Origin: a virus
DNA: 64,000 bases
Strand: one strand, 5' to 3'
Virus record (IMG/VR): IMGVR_UViG_3300042561_002100
Coordinates: 62,001 to 126,000 of that record
Position numbers and translations under genes: made by a program
Shown: piece after piece, positions 33,550 through 41,041 of the stretch
Position numbering within the stretch: position 1 is the first letter of the stretch
Layout of the letters: each line of letters begins with the position of its first letter
Notes under the pieces: model-generated
Databases searched by the model: none
Told to the model about the DNA's origin: nothing
The model's input: only the letters and a program-made list of their open reading frames with translations

Positions 33550-34146
33550 ATGAGAGAGCAAATCTACCTCGCATTGGATCTGGAGTACAATTGTGACGGT
33601 AAAAATCCAACTGAAGATATTATTCAAGTTGGTGTTGCAATCGGATCTCCATCTAACAACGTTTTCTTGCAAGAATCGTATCTTGTGAGACCCAAAGATA
33701 AAACTGTAACTCTTCATCCTTTTATCACAGAACTTACTGGAATTACTCAGGAGACATATGATCAAGAAGCCGTCTCTTGGGAAGTGGTTGTTGAACGTAT
33801 TGCTAAACTTCATACTCATTACCATCCATTTGTGAATCCCGTCACTTGGGGATTGACCGATGCAAGTGATTTAATCAGCACTGTTAAGACAGAAGGAATT
33901 GAGTTTCCATTCTTCGGCCGCAGAATTATTGATGTCAAGCACTTCTTTCTTTTTATTGAGGCCGCGAAAGGTCGTTCAATGAGTGGTGGTCTTAGAAGTT
34001 CAATGAAAAAGCATCATCTTAAATTCAACGGAACTCCACATAGAGCTGATGTGGATGCCAATAATACTCTCAGATTCTTCTTTCATCTACTCAAAAGACA
34101 ATCATTATTAGAAGAAACCGTTAATAATATGAAAACCCTGTCTTGA
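33550..34146 (+). CDS. DnaQ-like 3'-5' exonuclease (198 aa)
   Basis: Exonuclease fold of the DEDDh type: motif I LALDLEYN with paired acidics (residues 8-13), motif II in the WGLTDASDLIS region near residue 101, and motif III HRADVDA near residue 167 (His and Asp). A stand-alone proofreading or RNA/DNA-trimming enzyme. It is not fused to a polymerase, and gp43 already carries its own exonuclease. A role in nucleic-acid turnover is inferred. Confidence 0.8.
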   Translation: MREQIYLALDLEYNCDGKNPTEDIIQVGVAIGSPSNNVFLQESYLVRPKDKTVTLHPFITELTGITQETYDQEAVSWEVVVERIAKLHTHYHPFVNPVTWGLTDASDLISTVKTEGIEFPFFGRRIIDVKHFFLFIEAAKGRSMSGGLRSSMKKHHLKFNGTPHRADVDANNTLRFFFHLLKRQSLLEETVNNMKTLS

Positions 34147-34203
34147 TGGACACCTTTGAAACTGTCCAATAACACATCCAATTCTACCGATCCGTGCTAA
34201 TCT
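34147..34203 (+). promoter_or_regulatory. Class B promoter with perfect-arm palindrome
   Basis: TGGACA - 10 nt - TGTCCA (34147-34168), then the extended -10 TGC-TAATCT (34198-34203). Centre-to--10 distance is 40.5 nt. The leader to the RNA ligase ATG at 34225 is about 15 nt. This is the cleanest palindrome of the class. Confidence 0.78.
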
Positions 34204-34224
34204 AATTCTAGTTACCATTAAAAC

Positions 34225-35574
34225 ATGTCACTAAAAATTTCCGAAAAAGCAAATAAAAATTATCTCGCAAAAATCATCCGGCTTGATAATCTTCGTAAGC
34301 ATCCAAATGCCGATCGTCTTCAGATCACAACTGTAGATGGTAACAATGTTATTACCGGACTAAATGCCCGTGAAGGAATGATGTATGTGTACTTTCCTCT
34401 GGAGTGTGCCATCAATAAAGATTACTTGAAGTACAGTAATTCTTTTCAAGATAGTAATCTTAATAAAGATACCGAAGTGAAAGGTTATTTTCCTTCTACC
34501 GGAAGAGTGAGAGCAACACGTCTTCGTGGTCAAAAGTCGGAAGGTTATGTTGTTCCAGTAAGTGATATTACTGAATGGCTTAAAAATGATCTTAATCTTT
34601 CTTTTGAGATCACAGAAGATCATGTGAACACCGAGTTCAATATGATCTTTGATATTGAACTTTGTAAAAAGTATGTTGTTAAGTATGTGAGAGAGCAATC
34701 TACACAAAAGAATCAGAAGAAAAAGGCGAAAGTCAGCCGTCTTGTTGATGAACAATTCCACTTCCATATTGATACACCTCAACTAAGAAAGTTTATTAGT
34801 GAGGTTCATCCTGAGGATTATATTTCTATTACCAGAAAACTACATGGAACTTCCGCAGTGTTCAGTAAAGTTCTATGTGTGAAGCCACTTAATAGGCTTG
34901 AAAAACTTCTGAAGTGGCTGGGTGTGAATATCGTAGATACTCATTATGATCTTGTCTATAGTAGCCGAAAAGTCGTGAAGAATGGTTATCTGGATCCTTC
35001 GGAAGCCAATTATAATCACTTCTACTCTAGTGATATTTGGGGCCAATGTGCTCGCAAGTATGATGCCTTTATGAAGAATGGAATTTCACTTTATGGTGAG
35101 ATTGTCGGTTATACTCCTGAAGGAGCCGAGATTCAGAAAGGTTATGATTACGGCTGTGATCCCAATACTTTTGATTTCTACGTCTATCGTGTAACAATTA
35201 CTTCTGTTTCGGGTGATGTCTATGAGATGTCACCTAGAGAGATGAAGACCTATTGTGATCGTTATGGTATCAAAACGGTTCCTGAGATCTATTATGGAAA
35301 GGCTAAGGATTTTTATGATCTTTCTGTAAATGATCACTGGCATCAGAACTTTCTTGAGAAACTCAGTGATGATTATCTTGAAAAAGACTGTGATCTTTGT
35401 CAAAATTCAGTACCCGATGAGGGAATCTGTCTTCGTGTAGATAAACCTCTTGATATTGAAATCTACAAATTGAAGTCCTTTGCTTTTCTTGAGCGAGAAA
35501 CTAAGATGTTAGATCGCGGTGAAGTTGACATGGAAACAGTAGAATCTGAAGAGGGTGCACCGAATGAAAGTTGA
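34225..35574 (+). CDS. RNA ligase (Rnl5/DraRnl-like)
   Basis: 449 aa. An N-terminal OB-fold-like domain (residues 10-120, with RKHPNADRLQI) is followed by a nucleotidyltransferase domain with motif I KLHGTS (adenylated Lys near residue 209), motif IIIa-type LYGEIVGY near residue 293, and later conserved Lys/Glu positions (RVDKPLDIEIYKLKS). This layout resembles Deinococcus DraRnl, which seals nicks with a 3'-OH RNA end. Phage RNA ligases typically repair tRNAs cut by host anticodon nucleases. It is under its own class B promoter. Confidence 0.85.
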   Translation: MSLKISEKANKNYLAKIIRLDNLRKHPNADRLQITTVDGNNVITGLNAREGMMYVYFPLECAINKDYLKYSNSFQDSNLNKDTEVKGYFPSTGRVRATRLRGQKSEGYVVPVSDITEWLKNDLNLSFEITEDHVNTEFNMIFDIELCKKYVVKYVREQSTQKNQKKKAKVSRLVDEQFHFHIDTPQLRKFISEVHPEDYISITRKLHGTSAVFSKVLCVKPLNRLEKLLKWLGVNIVDTHYDLVYSSRKVVKNGYLDPSEANYNHFYSSDIWGQCARKYDAFMKNGISLYGEIVGYTPEGAEIQKGYDYGCDPNTFDFYVYRVTITSVSGDVYEMSPREMKTYCDRYGIKTVPEIYYGKAKDFYDLSVNDHWHQNFLEKLSDDYLEKDCDLCQNSVPDEGICLRVDKPLDIEIYKLKSFAFLERETKMLDRGEVDMETVESEEGAPNES

Positions 35575-35791
35575 ATTGTGCCCAAAATGTTCATCCCGTG
35601 TTTGGAGAGATTCAGTGGATGTTGGAGTTGGAGTGATTCATGGTCCTTATGGATGTCCTCAATGTGGATGGTCTGAATCAAAAGAATATGATCTTAGCAA
35701 TGGACCTTCACCGGCTCAATTAGAAAATCCACAGCATAAGGTAGATCAATGGGGAACTCTTTATCCTAATGCCAATAAAAAACTTTTCTGA
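35564..35791 (+). CDS. Small zinc-ribbon protein (75 aa)
   Basis: ATG inside the end of the ligase gene. Two Cys pairs, CPKC near residue 6 and CPQC near residue 31, form a zinc ribbon. The rest is unstructured. It may bind nucleic acid or protein; no specific family. Confidence 0.72.
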   Translation: MKVELCPKCSSRVWRDSVDVGVGVIHGPYGCPQCGWSESKEYDLSNGPSPAQLENPQHKVDQWGTLYPNANKKLF

Positions 35792-35802
35792 AATTTAAAC
35801 TA

Positions 35803-36039
35803 ATGAAACTCTATTGCGTAAAAATCACACGTTCAGCATATGTTTTAGCTGAAAATAAAAAAGAAGTCAACATACACATGTCTAATATTGAAAGATATGA
35901 AGAACCTGATACTGAAATTTATGAGACTCACTCTAATGACTTAGGATGGGATAAAGAATGTCTGGTCTATCATTCGAAATCATCAACAGATGATATTGAC
36001 CTGAGCGAAGCACTACAACTTGTGAACGGGGGCAAATGA
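35803..36039 (+). CDS. Hypothetical protein (78 aa)
   Basis: Alpha/beta appearance (LYCVKITRSAYVLAENKKEV), acidic C-terminal half. Followed after 4 nt by another small gene. Function unknown. Confidence 0.65.
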   Translation: MKLYCVKITRSAYVLAENKKEVNIHMSNIERYEEPDTEIYETHSNDLGWDKECLVYHSKSSTDDIDLSEALQLVNGGK

Positions 36040-36043
36040 AATC

Positions 36044-36271
36044 ATGAGTGATTATCTTTCTATTCTATTAACATTTGTCAATTCTTTTGATCAATTAGTT
36101 AAGATTGCCGTAAGAGTACCCAACTCTAAATTAGATGAAGACTGTCTTCTCTATTATAACGAACCCGAAAACCGCGTCAAATATCTGGAGTTGATTCCAG
36201 AAGAACAAAGAACGGATCTACGTCTTGTTGAGATTCGTTTTTTGTCTGATATCGTTATCGTAAACTCTTAA
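36044..36271 (+). CDS. Hypothetical protein (75 aa)
   Basis: Mixed alpha/beta, ending in a hydrophobic strand (VEIRFLSDIVIVNS). No recognised family. Lies directly before the nicotinamide phosphoribosyltransferase gene. Confidence 0.65.
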   Translation: MSDYLSILLTFVNSFDQLVKIAVRVPNSKLDEDCLLYYNEPENRVKYLELIPEEQRTDLRLVEIRFLSDIVIVNS

Positions 36272-36280
36272 TTTTTCATC

Positions 36281-37699
36281 ATGAACAAAACTTCTTTCAC
36301 CGAAACCGAATTTCAAGTTCTTGAAAATTCCATTCTTATTGATACGGATGGATATAAATTTTCTCATCCTTACATGTTGATTCCTGGCACTACAAATGAG
36401 AGTGCATACATCGCACCTCGCGGTGGAGATTGGGAACAGATTGTGCATTTTGGGCCACAGATGTTCTTCAAAAAATATCTAACTCGTAAAATCACAAACG
36501 AGGAAGTGGATGTTGCTACTAAATTTGCATTCATGCAAGGTACCAGTTTCAACACTGAAGGTTATAAGTACATCGTAGATCAACATGGTGGCAAATTGCC
36601 AGTCAGAATCAAATCTCTACCAGAAGGAACCGTCGTTAATCCAAAAACAATCGTTGGTAATATTGAAGTTACGGATCCGAAGTGTGCCTGGCTAGTCAGT
36701 CCTTTGGAATCTCCTCTTCTTCGTGCATTTTGGTATCCTTCTACTGTTGCTACCCGATCGTTTAATGCAAAAAGAATTATTCAGCGTTATCTGATTAAAA
36801 CTGGAGATCCAAATCTTCTGGATTATAAGGTATCTGATTTTGGTCTAAGAGGTGTAAGTAGTAAAGAATCTGCCGGTATTGGTGGTGCCGCACACCTCTC
36901 TTCTTTTAGAATCACCGATAATAATACTGGTGCTCTTTGGGCAATGATGTACTATAATGAAGATGTTACGAATACCACTATTGATGCAACTCAACACTCT
37001 ATTTCTTGCCAATGGAAACAAGATAAAGAAGAAGATTATATTCGTCACATTATACGAGTTTGTGCCAACGAAGGTGGATTATTCGCCATGGTTGCCGACA
37101 CTTATAACGTTTATGATTTTTGTCATAAAGTTGGTGTTCTAAAAGAAGAGATTGAGATGGCGGATGCGACACTCATCATTCGTCCCGATAGTGGATTTCC
37201 ACCTGAAGTTGCACTTGGTTGTCTTAACATTTTGGAATCCTATTTTGGTTCTACTTCCAATGGCAAGGGCTATAAGGTTCTCAATACCGTTCGGATGATT
37301 TATGGTGACAGTATTGACTGTTCCATGATTGATCGTGTTCTTTATAAGCTTACCAGTAATGGATTTTCTGCCGATAACATGACTTTCGGATGGGGCCATA
37401 AGCTGCTTCAAGAAGCCGCCCGCGACGACCACCAGTACGCTCAGAAGACTTCTGCAATGGAGCGAGATGGTCAATGGATCGGCCAACAGAAAAAGCCCAT
37501 TACAGCGGCAGGAAAGGGTTCCCTAGAAGGACGATACTCTGTAGTTCAGAATGAAGACCGAACTTTCTCCAATATCAGAAACGATGACGATCGCATTATT
37601 TCTGGAGATCTACTATTGCCTCATTTTGAGAACGGTGAACTTTTGATTGATTATGATCTTTCTGAAGTTCGTGAAACCATTAACTCCTATTTGTTTTGA
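36281..37699 (+). CDS. nadV: Nicotinamide phosphoribosyltransferase (NAMPT/NadV)
   Basis: Makes NMN from nicotinamide and PRPP, the first step of NAD+ salvage; 472 aa, normal for the family. Recognisable segments are DTDGYKFSHPYM near residue 21, YIAPRGG, the SPLESPLLRAFWYPSTVATRSF helix, DFGLRGVSSKESAGIGGAAHL near residue 185, and IIRPDSGFPPE near residue 295. It could keep NAD+ high during infection or restore NAD+ depleted by host defence. An NMN adenylyltransferase is needed to finish the pathway; the nucleotidyltransferase at 9424 is a possible but unproven partner. Confidence 0.93.
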   Translation: MNKTSFTETEFQVLENSILIDTDGYKFSHPYMLIPGTTNESAYIAPRGGDWEQIVHFGPQMFFKKYLTRKITNEEVDVATKFAFMQGTSFNTEGYKYIVDQHGGKLPVRIKSLPEGTVVNPKTIVGNIEVTDPKCAWLVSPLESPLLRAFWYPSTVATRSFNAKRIIQRYLIKTGDPNLLDYKVSDFGLRGVSSKESAGIGGAAHLSSFRITDNNTGALWAMMYYNEDVTNTTIDATQHSISCQWKQDKEEDYIRHIIRVCANEGGLFAMVADTYNVYDFCHKVGVLKEEIEMADATLIIRPDSGFPPEVALGCLNILESYFGSTSNGKGYKVLNTVRMIYGDSIDCSMIDRVLYKLTSNGFSADNMTFGWGHKLLQEAARDDHQYAQKTSAMERDGQWIGQQKKPITAAGKGSLEGRYSVVQNEDRTFSNIRNDDDRIISGDLLLPHFENGELLIDYDLSEVRETINSYLF

Positions 37700-37710
37700 A
37701 TATTATTTTT

Positions 37711-37920
37711 ATGGAAGAAGAACAACCGGTTAAAAATTGTAGAACGTGTGCTCATGTAGTCCGTGCTTCTAATCCAAGACATGATTGTTGTTTATTGTGT
37801 GGCCATTATTGTATAACTCAGCGGAAGTATCCCAGTTCGCCATGTGACGAAAACCTGAGTGGCTGGACTCCTCGCCCACCGTCGTTGCTTCAGCGTATTC
37901 TGGGGAGGTTGTTTCCTTGA
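37711..37920 (+). CDS. Small Cys-rich protein (69 aa)
   Basis: ATG at 37711, 11 nt after the upstream stop. Seven or eight Cys in CRTCAHVV...CCLLCGHYC...CDEN suggest two zinc sites. Higher GC than its neighbours. The C-terminus is Pro/Leu-rich (RPPSLLQRILGRLF). Function unknown. Confidence 0.65.
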   Translation: MEEEQPVKNCRTCAHVVRASNPRHDCCLLCGHYCITQRKYPSSPCDENLSGWTPRPPSLLQRILGRLFP

Positions 37921-38153
37921 ACCTTCCATTCAATCCTCCAATGGGCAAAGTCAATCGCCGATTTGACGTTATGATGTCAACTGAGTTAGCACAAGATATG
38001 CAAAATCTTGTAGAAAAAACAGGTTTACTTCGGACTGAAATTTTTCGGGATGCTATGGCACTCTATAAAAAAGCGAAAGAAATCCAAATGACCGGAGGTA
38101 ATGTCATCATGCGCCAGGAAGACGGTACACTAAAAGAAATTATTGGATTCTGA
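37917..38153 (+). CDS. Ribbon-helix-helix-like DNA-binding protein (70-78 aa)
   Basis: RRFDVMMSTELAQDMQNLVEKTG...TEIFRDAMALYKKAKE matches the strand-helix-helix pattern of ribbon-helix-helix regulators, followed by a short beta tail (NVIMRQEDGTLKEI). Start: TTG at 37917 with GGGAGG 9 nt upstream and overlap with the previous stop, or ATG at 37941 without a ribosome site. I favour the TTG. It is a candidate for binding the palindromic operators of this phage. Confidence 0.72.
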   Translation: MNLPFNPPMGKVNRRFDVMMSTELAQDMQNLVEKTGLLRTEIFRDAMALYKKAKEIQMTGGNVIMRQEDGTLKEIIGF

Positions 38154-38189
38154 TATCCATTTCTAACATCACCAATCCACTGAACTGTA

Positions 38190-38375
38190 ATGAACCACTT
38201 TATCTGCATCACAAGTAGCGGCGGCTACATCGGTCGTTTCGCTTGGTGTAACACCGGGTCGCCCATGTCGTATGCCACTGACGGATGGGGATGTGTCGCA
38301 TTCTTCCCTGTTACCATTCTTGGCACATGGGCTGGATCAATTTCGCTGGTTCGCAGGATGGTCACATGGCATTGA
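38190..38375 (+). CDS. Doubtful small protein (61 aa)
   Basis: Open frame in a GC-richer patch, with Gly/Trp-rich sequence (TDGWGCVAFF, TWAGSISLV). No ribosome site and no recognised family. An overlapping frame from 38272 is also open, so only one or neither is real. The 38153-38420 interval otherwise holds nothing I can identify. Confidence 0.35.
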   Translation: MNHFICITSSGGYIGRFAWCNTGSPMSYATDGWGCVAFFPVTILGTWAGSISLVRRMVTWH

Positions 38376-38419
38376 ACCCACTAGCTTATTAACATTCACA
38401 TTTATTCGGAGATTTTATT

Positions 38420-38572
38420 ATGAAAACATTAGGCATTGCACTCGCTATCAATCTCTCATCTGTTGCTGCCGTAGTTTGCGCTTTGTTAGCTGCAATTCAT
38501 GGTGTAACGGGTTGGGGGTGGTTTTTATTCATTGCAGTGTTGGTTTCTAAGGATTATCGGAGTGAGGACTAA
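38420..38572 (+). CDS. Small membrane protein (50 aa)
   Basis: ATG with GGAG 9 nt upstream. Two hydrophobic segments (ALAINLSSVAAVVCALLAAI and GWGWFLFIAVLV) separated by HGVT, ending KDYRSED. The GVTGWGWFLF pattern is frequent in tiny phage membrane proteins. Function unknown. Confidence 0.65.
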   Translation: MKTLGIALAINLSSVAAVVCALLAAIHGVTGWGWFLFIAVLVSKDYRSED

Positions 38573-38623
38573 AACTATTGCTTGTCATAACATCCATCAT
38601 TTACCCAATCCATTAAAATTCTC

Positions 38624-38892
38624 ATGAAAAACAAACTCCCGAATATTGAAAATCTTTCACGCTTTGAATTAGTGCAATTAGATAGCGAAATCAAAAAAAA
38701 CTTCTATCAGAAAAGAAGAAAGTTATTGAGTTTAGAGTTAGGATTGTGTCTAACACTGGTCGCTTCACTGATCACGATCTTAGTTTCGATAAAACTGCAG
38801 AATCACTTGTTGATACAATCACAGATTATTATGACCTTTACCCAGATGTATCTGTGGAGATTTTTGATATAAAAGAAGTGGACGCACCATAA
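38624..38892 (+). CDS. Small protein whose frame shifts at an A AAA AAC slippery site
   Basis: Starts MKNKLPNIENLSRFELVQLDSEIKK. The zero frame then gives a hydrophobic tail ending at 38872. From the heptamer A AAA AAC (38695-38701) the -1 frame gives a soluble continuation, LLSEKKKVIEFRVRIVSN... ending DIKEVDAP at 38892, whose codon use looks like that of neighbouring genes. Either a -1 frameshift is programmed or one base of the A8 run is wrong. I give the span of the longer product. Confidence 0.6.
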
Positions 38893-38937
38893 ACTGTCAC
38901 ATCACCCAACCATCTTCAAGCCAGGAAACACTAAGAT
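38879..38937 (+). promoter_or_regulatory. Probable class B promoter
   Basis: The element at 38879-38900 fits the class (GAC, AAACTGTCAC). The -10 is weaker (TAAGAT at 38932-38937, no TGC), 42.5 nt from the centre. It overlaps an ATG at 38936, which argues that the next gene starts at 38960. Confidence 0.5.
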
Positions 38938-38959
38938 GATAGAGTCCCAACGAGTTCTA

Positions 38960-39184
38960 ATGAAACACTTAACATATCTAGGAAGAGGAGTCATTTCTAG
39001 TCTTAACTTCCACAAAGCACCATACGGTGCCCTTACACTATTCATATGGAATATTTTCTGGTTGATTATTATTGATAGTATAAGCGATTATGAAGTATAT
39101 GGAACAAAATTTGTAATAAGTTTAATGCTATTGATTTATCTCTTTCTATGTTATCTTAACGGTAAAGCTGAGCTAAAAGAGTGA
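38960..39184 (+). CDS. Small two-helix membrane protein (74-82 aa)
   Basis: Two transmembrane segments (ALTLFIWNIFWLIIIDSI and VISLMLLIYLFLCYL). I choose ATG 38960, 16 nt after the predicted transcription start; ATG 38936 would add 8 residues but lies in the -10 box. Function unknown. Confidence 0.62.
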   Translation: MKHLTYLGRGVISSLNFHKAPYGALTLFIWNIFWLIIIDSISDYEVYGTKFVISLMLLIYLFLCYLNGKAELKE

Positions 39185-39190
39185 TCTTCA

Positions 39191-39276
39191 TCGGAGCATG
39201 GCGGAATTGGTAGACGCAACGCACTTAAAATGCGTAGGTCGTAAGACTGTGGGAGTTCAAGTCTCCCTGCTCCGAT
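39191..39276 (+). tRNA. tRNA-Leu (anticodon TAA)
   Basis: Acceptor arms TCGGAGC and GCTCCGA pair perfectly. The D-arm GGCGGAATTGGTAGAC and T-arm GGAGTTCAAGTCTCC are clear. The anticodon stem GCGCA/TGCGT holds loop CTTAAAA (TAA), and a long variable arm fits Leu. CCA is not encoded. TTA is a favoured Leu codon in this AT-rich phage. Confidence 0.95.
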
Positions 39277-39283
39277 CTTCCTT

Positions 39284-39290
39284 CTAAATA
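39284..39290 (+). promoter_or_regulatory. T4-type late box
   Basis: CTAAATA 8 nt after the tRNA, 13 nt before the ATG at 39303. Confidence 0.55.
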
Positions 39291-39302
39291 ATCCATCAAA
39301 TA

Positions 39303-39560
39303 ATGATGGATATTATGGAAGAACTAAGAATACTCTGCAAATGCTGTAACACCGAAATCGTAAAAACTGGTACTTGTGGATGTCCCAATATGGCATCAAT
39401 TCGTAACGATAGAATTTCTGCAGTTGACATGACTCAGATTGTTTTATTAACACCAATCAAATCTAAGACTTACAACAGCATCTTCTCTCCAACAGATCTG
39501 GCCGATCAAGAATCCAGAAGAAAGAGAAAAGTTCGTAAGCTAGAATTTGAAGTTCGCTAA
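39303..39560 (+). CDS. Small zinc-ribbon-like protein (85 aa)
   Basis: Cys cluster CKCCNTEI...CGCPN near residues 13-28, then ISAVDMTQIVLL. I recognise this combination from short T4-like cyanophage proteins. The start could be either of two adjacent ATGs. Late-box-driven. Function unknown. Confidence 0.72.
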   Translation: MMDIMEELRILCKCCNTEIVKTGTCGCPNMASIRNDRISAVDMTQIVLLTPIKSKTYNSIFSPTDLADQESRRKRKVRKLEFEVR

Positions 39561-39577
39561 TCTCTTCACTCAAACTT

Positions 39578-39730
39578 ATGGACGACCGAATTAAACAAAA
39601 CTGGCAAAAAATTAAAGAGGCATTAGAAGCCTCAGGTAAAACAGATTGCCTCTTTTATCGCAGAGCGGTTTCTATTGTTAACACTGGTCATGATCCGTTT
39701 GAATCCGTTTTAAATAAAAATGAACCCTGA
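39578..39730 (+). CDS. Small hypothetical protein (50 aa)
   Basis: ATG 18 nt after the upstream stop. Helical start (DDRIKQNWQKIKEALEASGKTDCLFYRRAVSIV) of a type I recall from small cyanophage genes. The next frame starts inside its end. Confidence 0.62.
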   Translation: MDDRIKQNWQKIKEALEASGKTDCLFYRRAVSIVNTGHDPFESVLNKNEP

Positions 39731-39851
39731 AGAAATTGAAAAACCGATTGATAACAAGATTCGCCAACATGAGATCAGAGTTGGATGGATTAGTGGTGTT
39801 ATTGGCGCATTATTTACTTTTGGGGGTAATTCATGCTATCTGGTTGATTAA
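39720..39851 (+). pseudogene. Small membrane protein interrupted at a G5 run
   Basis: Reads MNPEEIEKPIDN...RVGWISGVIGALFTFGG and then falls into NSCYLVD. Dropping one G from 39822-39826 gives FGVIHAIWLIKQWIL, a complete transmembrane end, with the stop at 39867 overlapping the next gene. The gene is best read as one 48-residue membrane protein split by one base. Confidence 0.55.
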
Positions 39852-39854
39852 ACA

Positions 39855-40274
39855 ATGGATTCTTTGAATAATTCAGATATTATGGATATTTTTGATGATC
39901 CAAACACATCTCAAGAAACACTAAGAAAATTAGCGACTGATGAGAATTGGGAGGTTCGTTTGCGATTAGCAGGACATCCAAACACACCACCAGAAACTTT
40001 AGAACATCTAGCCGTAGATAAGTGTTACACTGTTCGTATGAATGTGGCACATAATCTAAGGACATCAACAAAAACACTAAAATTATTGGCGGAGGATAAA
40101 GATTTTCGTGTTCGTTGGGCAGTAGCACTAAACCGAAACACACCAATAAAAACACTAGAATTATTGGCGATGGATGAGGAGGCTGGTGTTCGTTATCGGG
40201 TAACAAATAACAAAATCTGCCCACATTATATCAAGAAGTTTCTTAAAATTCAAAAGCATCTGGCTAGATTATGA
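39855..40274 (+). CDS. LRV repeat protein 1 (139 aa, 4 repeats)
   Basis: Four 26-residue leucine-rich-variant repeats of the form N-P-N-T-P-P-x-x-L-E-x-L-A-T-D-E-x-x-x-V-R-x-x-V-A-x, then the family C-terminal cap (HYIKKFLKIQKHLARL). Repeats here are the most diverged of the family. It overlaps the next LRV gene by 4 nt (ATGA), forming a coupled pair. LRV repeats build a curved alpha-solenoid used for binding. The Cys-rich iron-sulfur cap of the Azotobacter LRV protein is absent. Confidence 0.88.
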   Translation: MDSLNNSDIMDIFDDPNTSQETLRKLATDENWEVRLRLAGHPNTPPETLEHLAVDKCYTVRMNVAHNLRTSTKTLKLLAEDKDFRVRWAVALNRNTPIKTLELLAMDEEAGVRYRVTNNKICPHYIKKFLKIQKHLARL

Positions 40275-40828
40275 GAAAAGTTAAACAAGCTAAAGATCCA
40301 TACACTTCAACCGAAATTCTAGAACAACTAGCGACCGATGAGGATTCTAGTGTTCGTTGGAATGTAGTACGTAATCCAAACACACCACCAGAAGCTCTAG
40401 AACAATTAGCGACTGACAAGAATCCTGGGGTTCGTTGGGAGGTAGCGAGAAATCCAAACACACCACCAGAAGCTCTAGAACAATTAGCGACTGACAAGAA
40501 TCCTGGGGTTCGTTGGGCAGTAGCACTACATCCAAACACCCCACCAACAACATTAGAACTTCTAGCGACCGATGATGATGATTATGTTCGTCAGGGAGTA
40601 GCACTACATCCAAACACCCCACCAAAAGCACTAGAAATTCTAGCGACCGATATGGATTATCGTGTTCGTTGGCGGGTAGCAAGATTACCAAATATACAAC
40701 CAAAATTATTAGAAATCTTAGCTACCGATGAGAATCCATATGTTCGTATATGGCTAGCACAAAATCCAAACACACCACGCTACATCAAAAAGTATCTTAA
40801 AATTCAAGAACAACTTCAAAAATTATGA
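40271..40828 (+). CDS. LRV repeat protein 2 (185 aa, 6 repeats)
   Basis: Six 26-residue repeats and the cap RYIKKYLKIQEQLQKL. Repeats 2 and 3 are virtually identical at DNA level over a 78-nt unit (about 40375-40530), showing recent duplication. Variation is concentrated at the loop between the two helices (positions 16-19) and at positions 22-23. Second gene of a coupled pair; its stop overlaps the next small gene by ATGA. Confidence 0.9.
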   Translation: MRKVKQAKDPYTSTEILEQLATDEDSSVRWNVVRNPNTPPEALEQLATDKNPGVRWEVARNPNTPPEALEQLATDKNPGVRWAVALHPNTPPTTLELLATDDDDYVRQGVALHPNTPPKALEILATDMDYRVRWRVARLPNIQPKLLEILATDENPYVRIWLAQNPNTPRYIKKYLKIQEQLQKL

Positions 40829-40956
40829 CGACTTCCTTTGATGATAACGATCCACCACAGCTTAACTTTGATAAATTATACGAACGAATAAAACAACAAA
40901 GAATGGAAGAACTCTTTTCTGAGCCCTATGATGGTGATATGGAAGAAGAGGATTGA
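40825..40956 (+). CDS. Small acidic protein (43 aa)
   Basis: ATGA overlap with the LRV gene. Acidic at both ends (FDDNDPP, YDGDMEEED) around a helix (FDKLYERIKQQRMEELF). Nine nt before a tRNA. Coupling to the LRV pair suggests joint expression; function unknown. Confidence 0.6.
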   Translation: MTTSFDDNDPPQLNFDKLYERIKQQRMEELFSEPYDGDMEEED

Positions 40957-40964
40957 ATTTATTC

Positions 40965-41037
40965 GCTCGTCTAGCCATCCGGTGAAGGCAACGAACTCAT
41001 AATTCGTAGGAGGTGGGTTCGATCCCCACGACGAGCA
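40965..41037 (+). tRNA. tRNA with anticodon CAT (Met, or Ile if modified)
   Basis: Acceptor arms GCTCGTC/GACGAGC, T-arm GGTGGGTTCGATCCCCAC, anticodon stem ACGAA/TTCGT with loop CTCATAA. CAT could be elongator Met or the Ile2 type with modified C. No CCA encoded. Confidence 0.92.
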
Positions 41038-41041
41038 TTGT

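Noticed and set aside
38272-38550. Open frame from 38272
   Set aside because: It overlaps the well-supported small membrane gene at 38420 in another frame and shows no family resemblance.
40264-40703. Long open minus-strand frames over the LRV genes, here and at 42869-43404, 53609-54040 and 56796-56993
   Set aside because: They are mirror readings of the repeats; every LRV gene shows the same antisense pattern, with no ribosome site or promoter.
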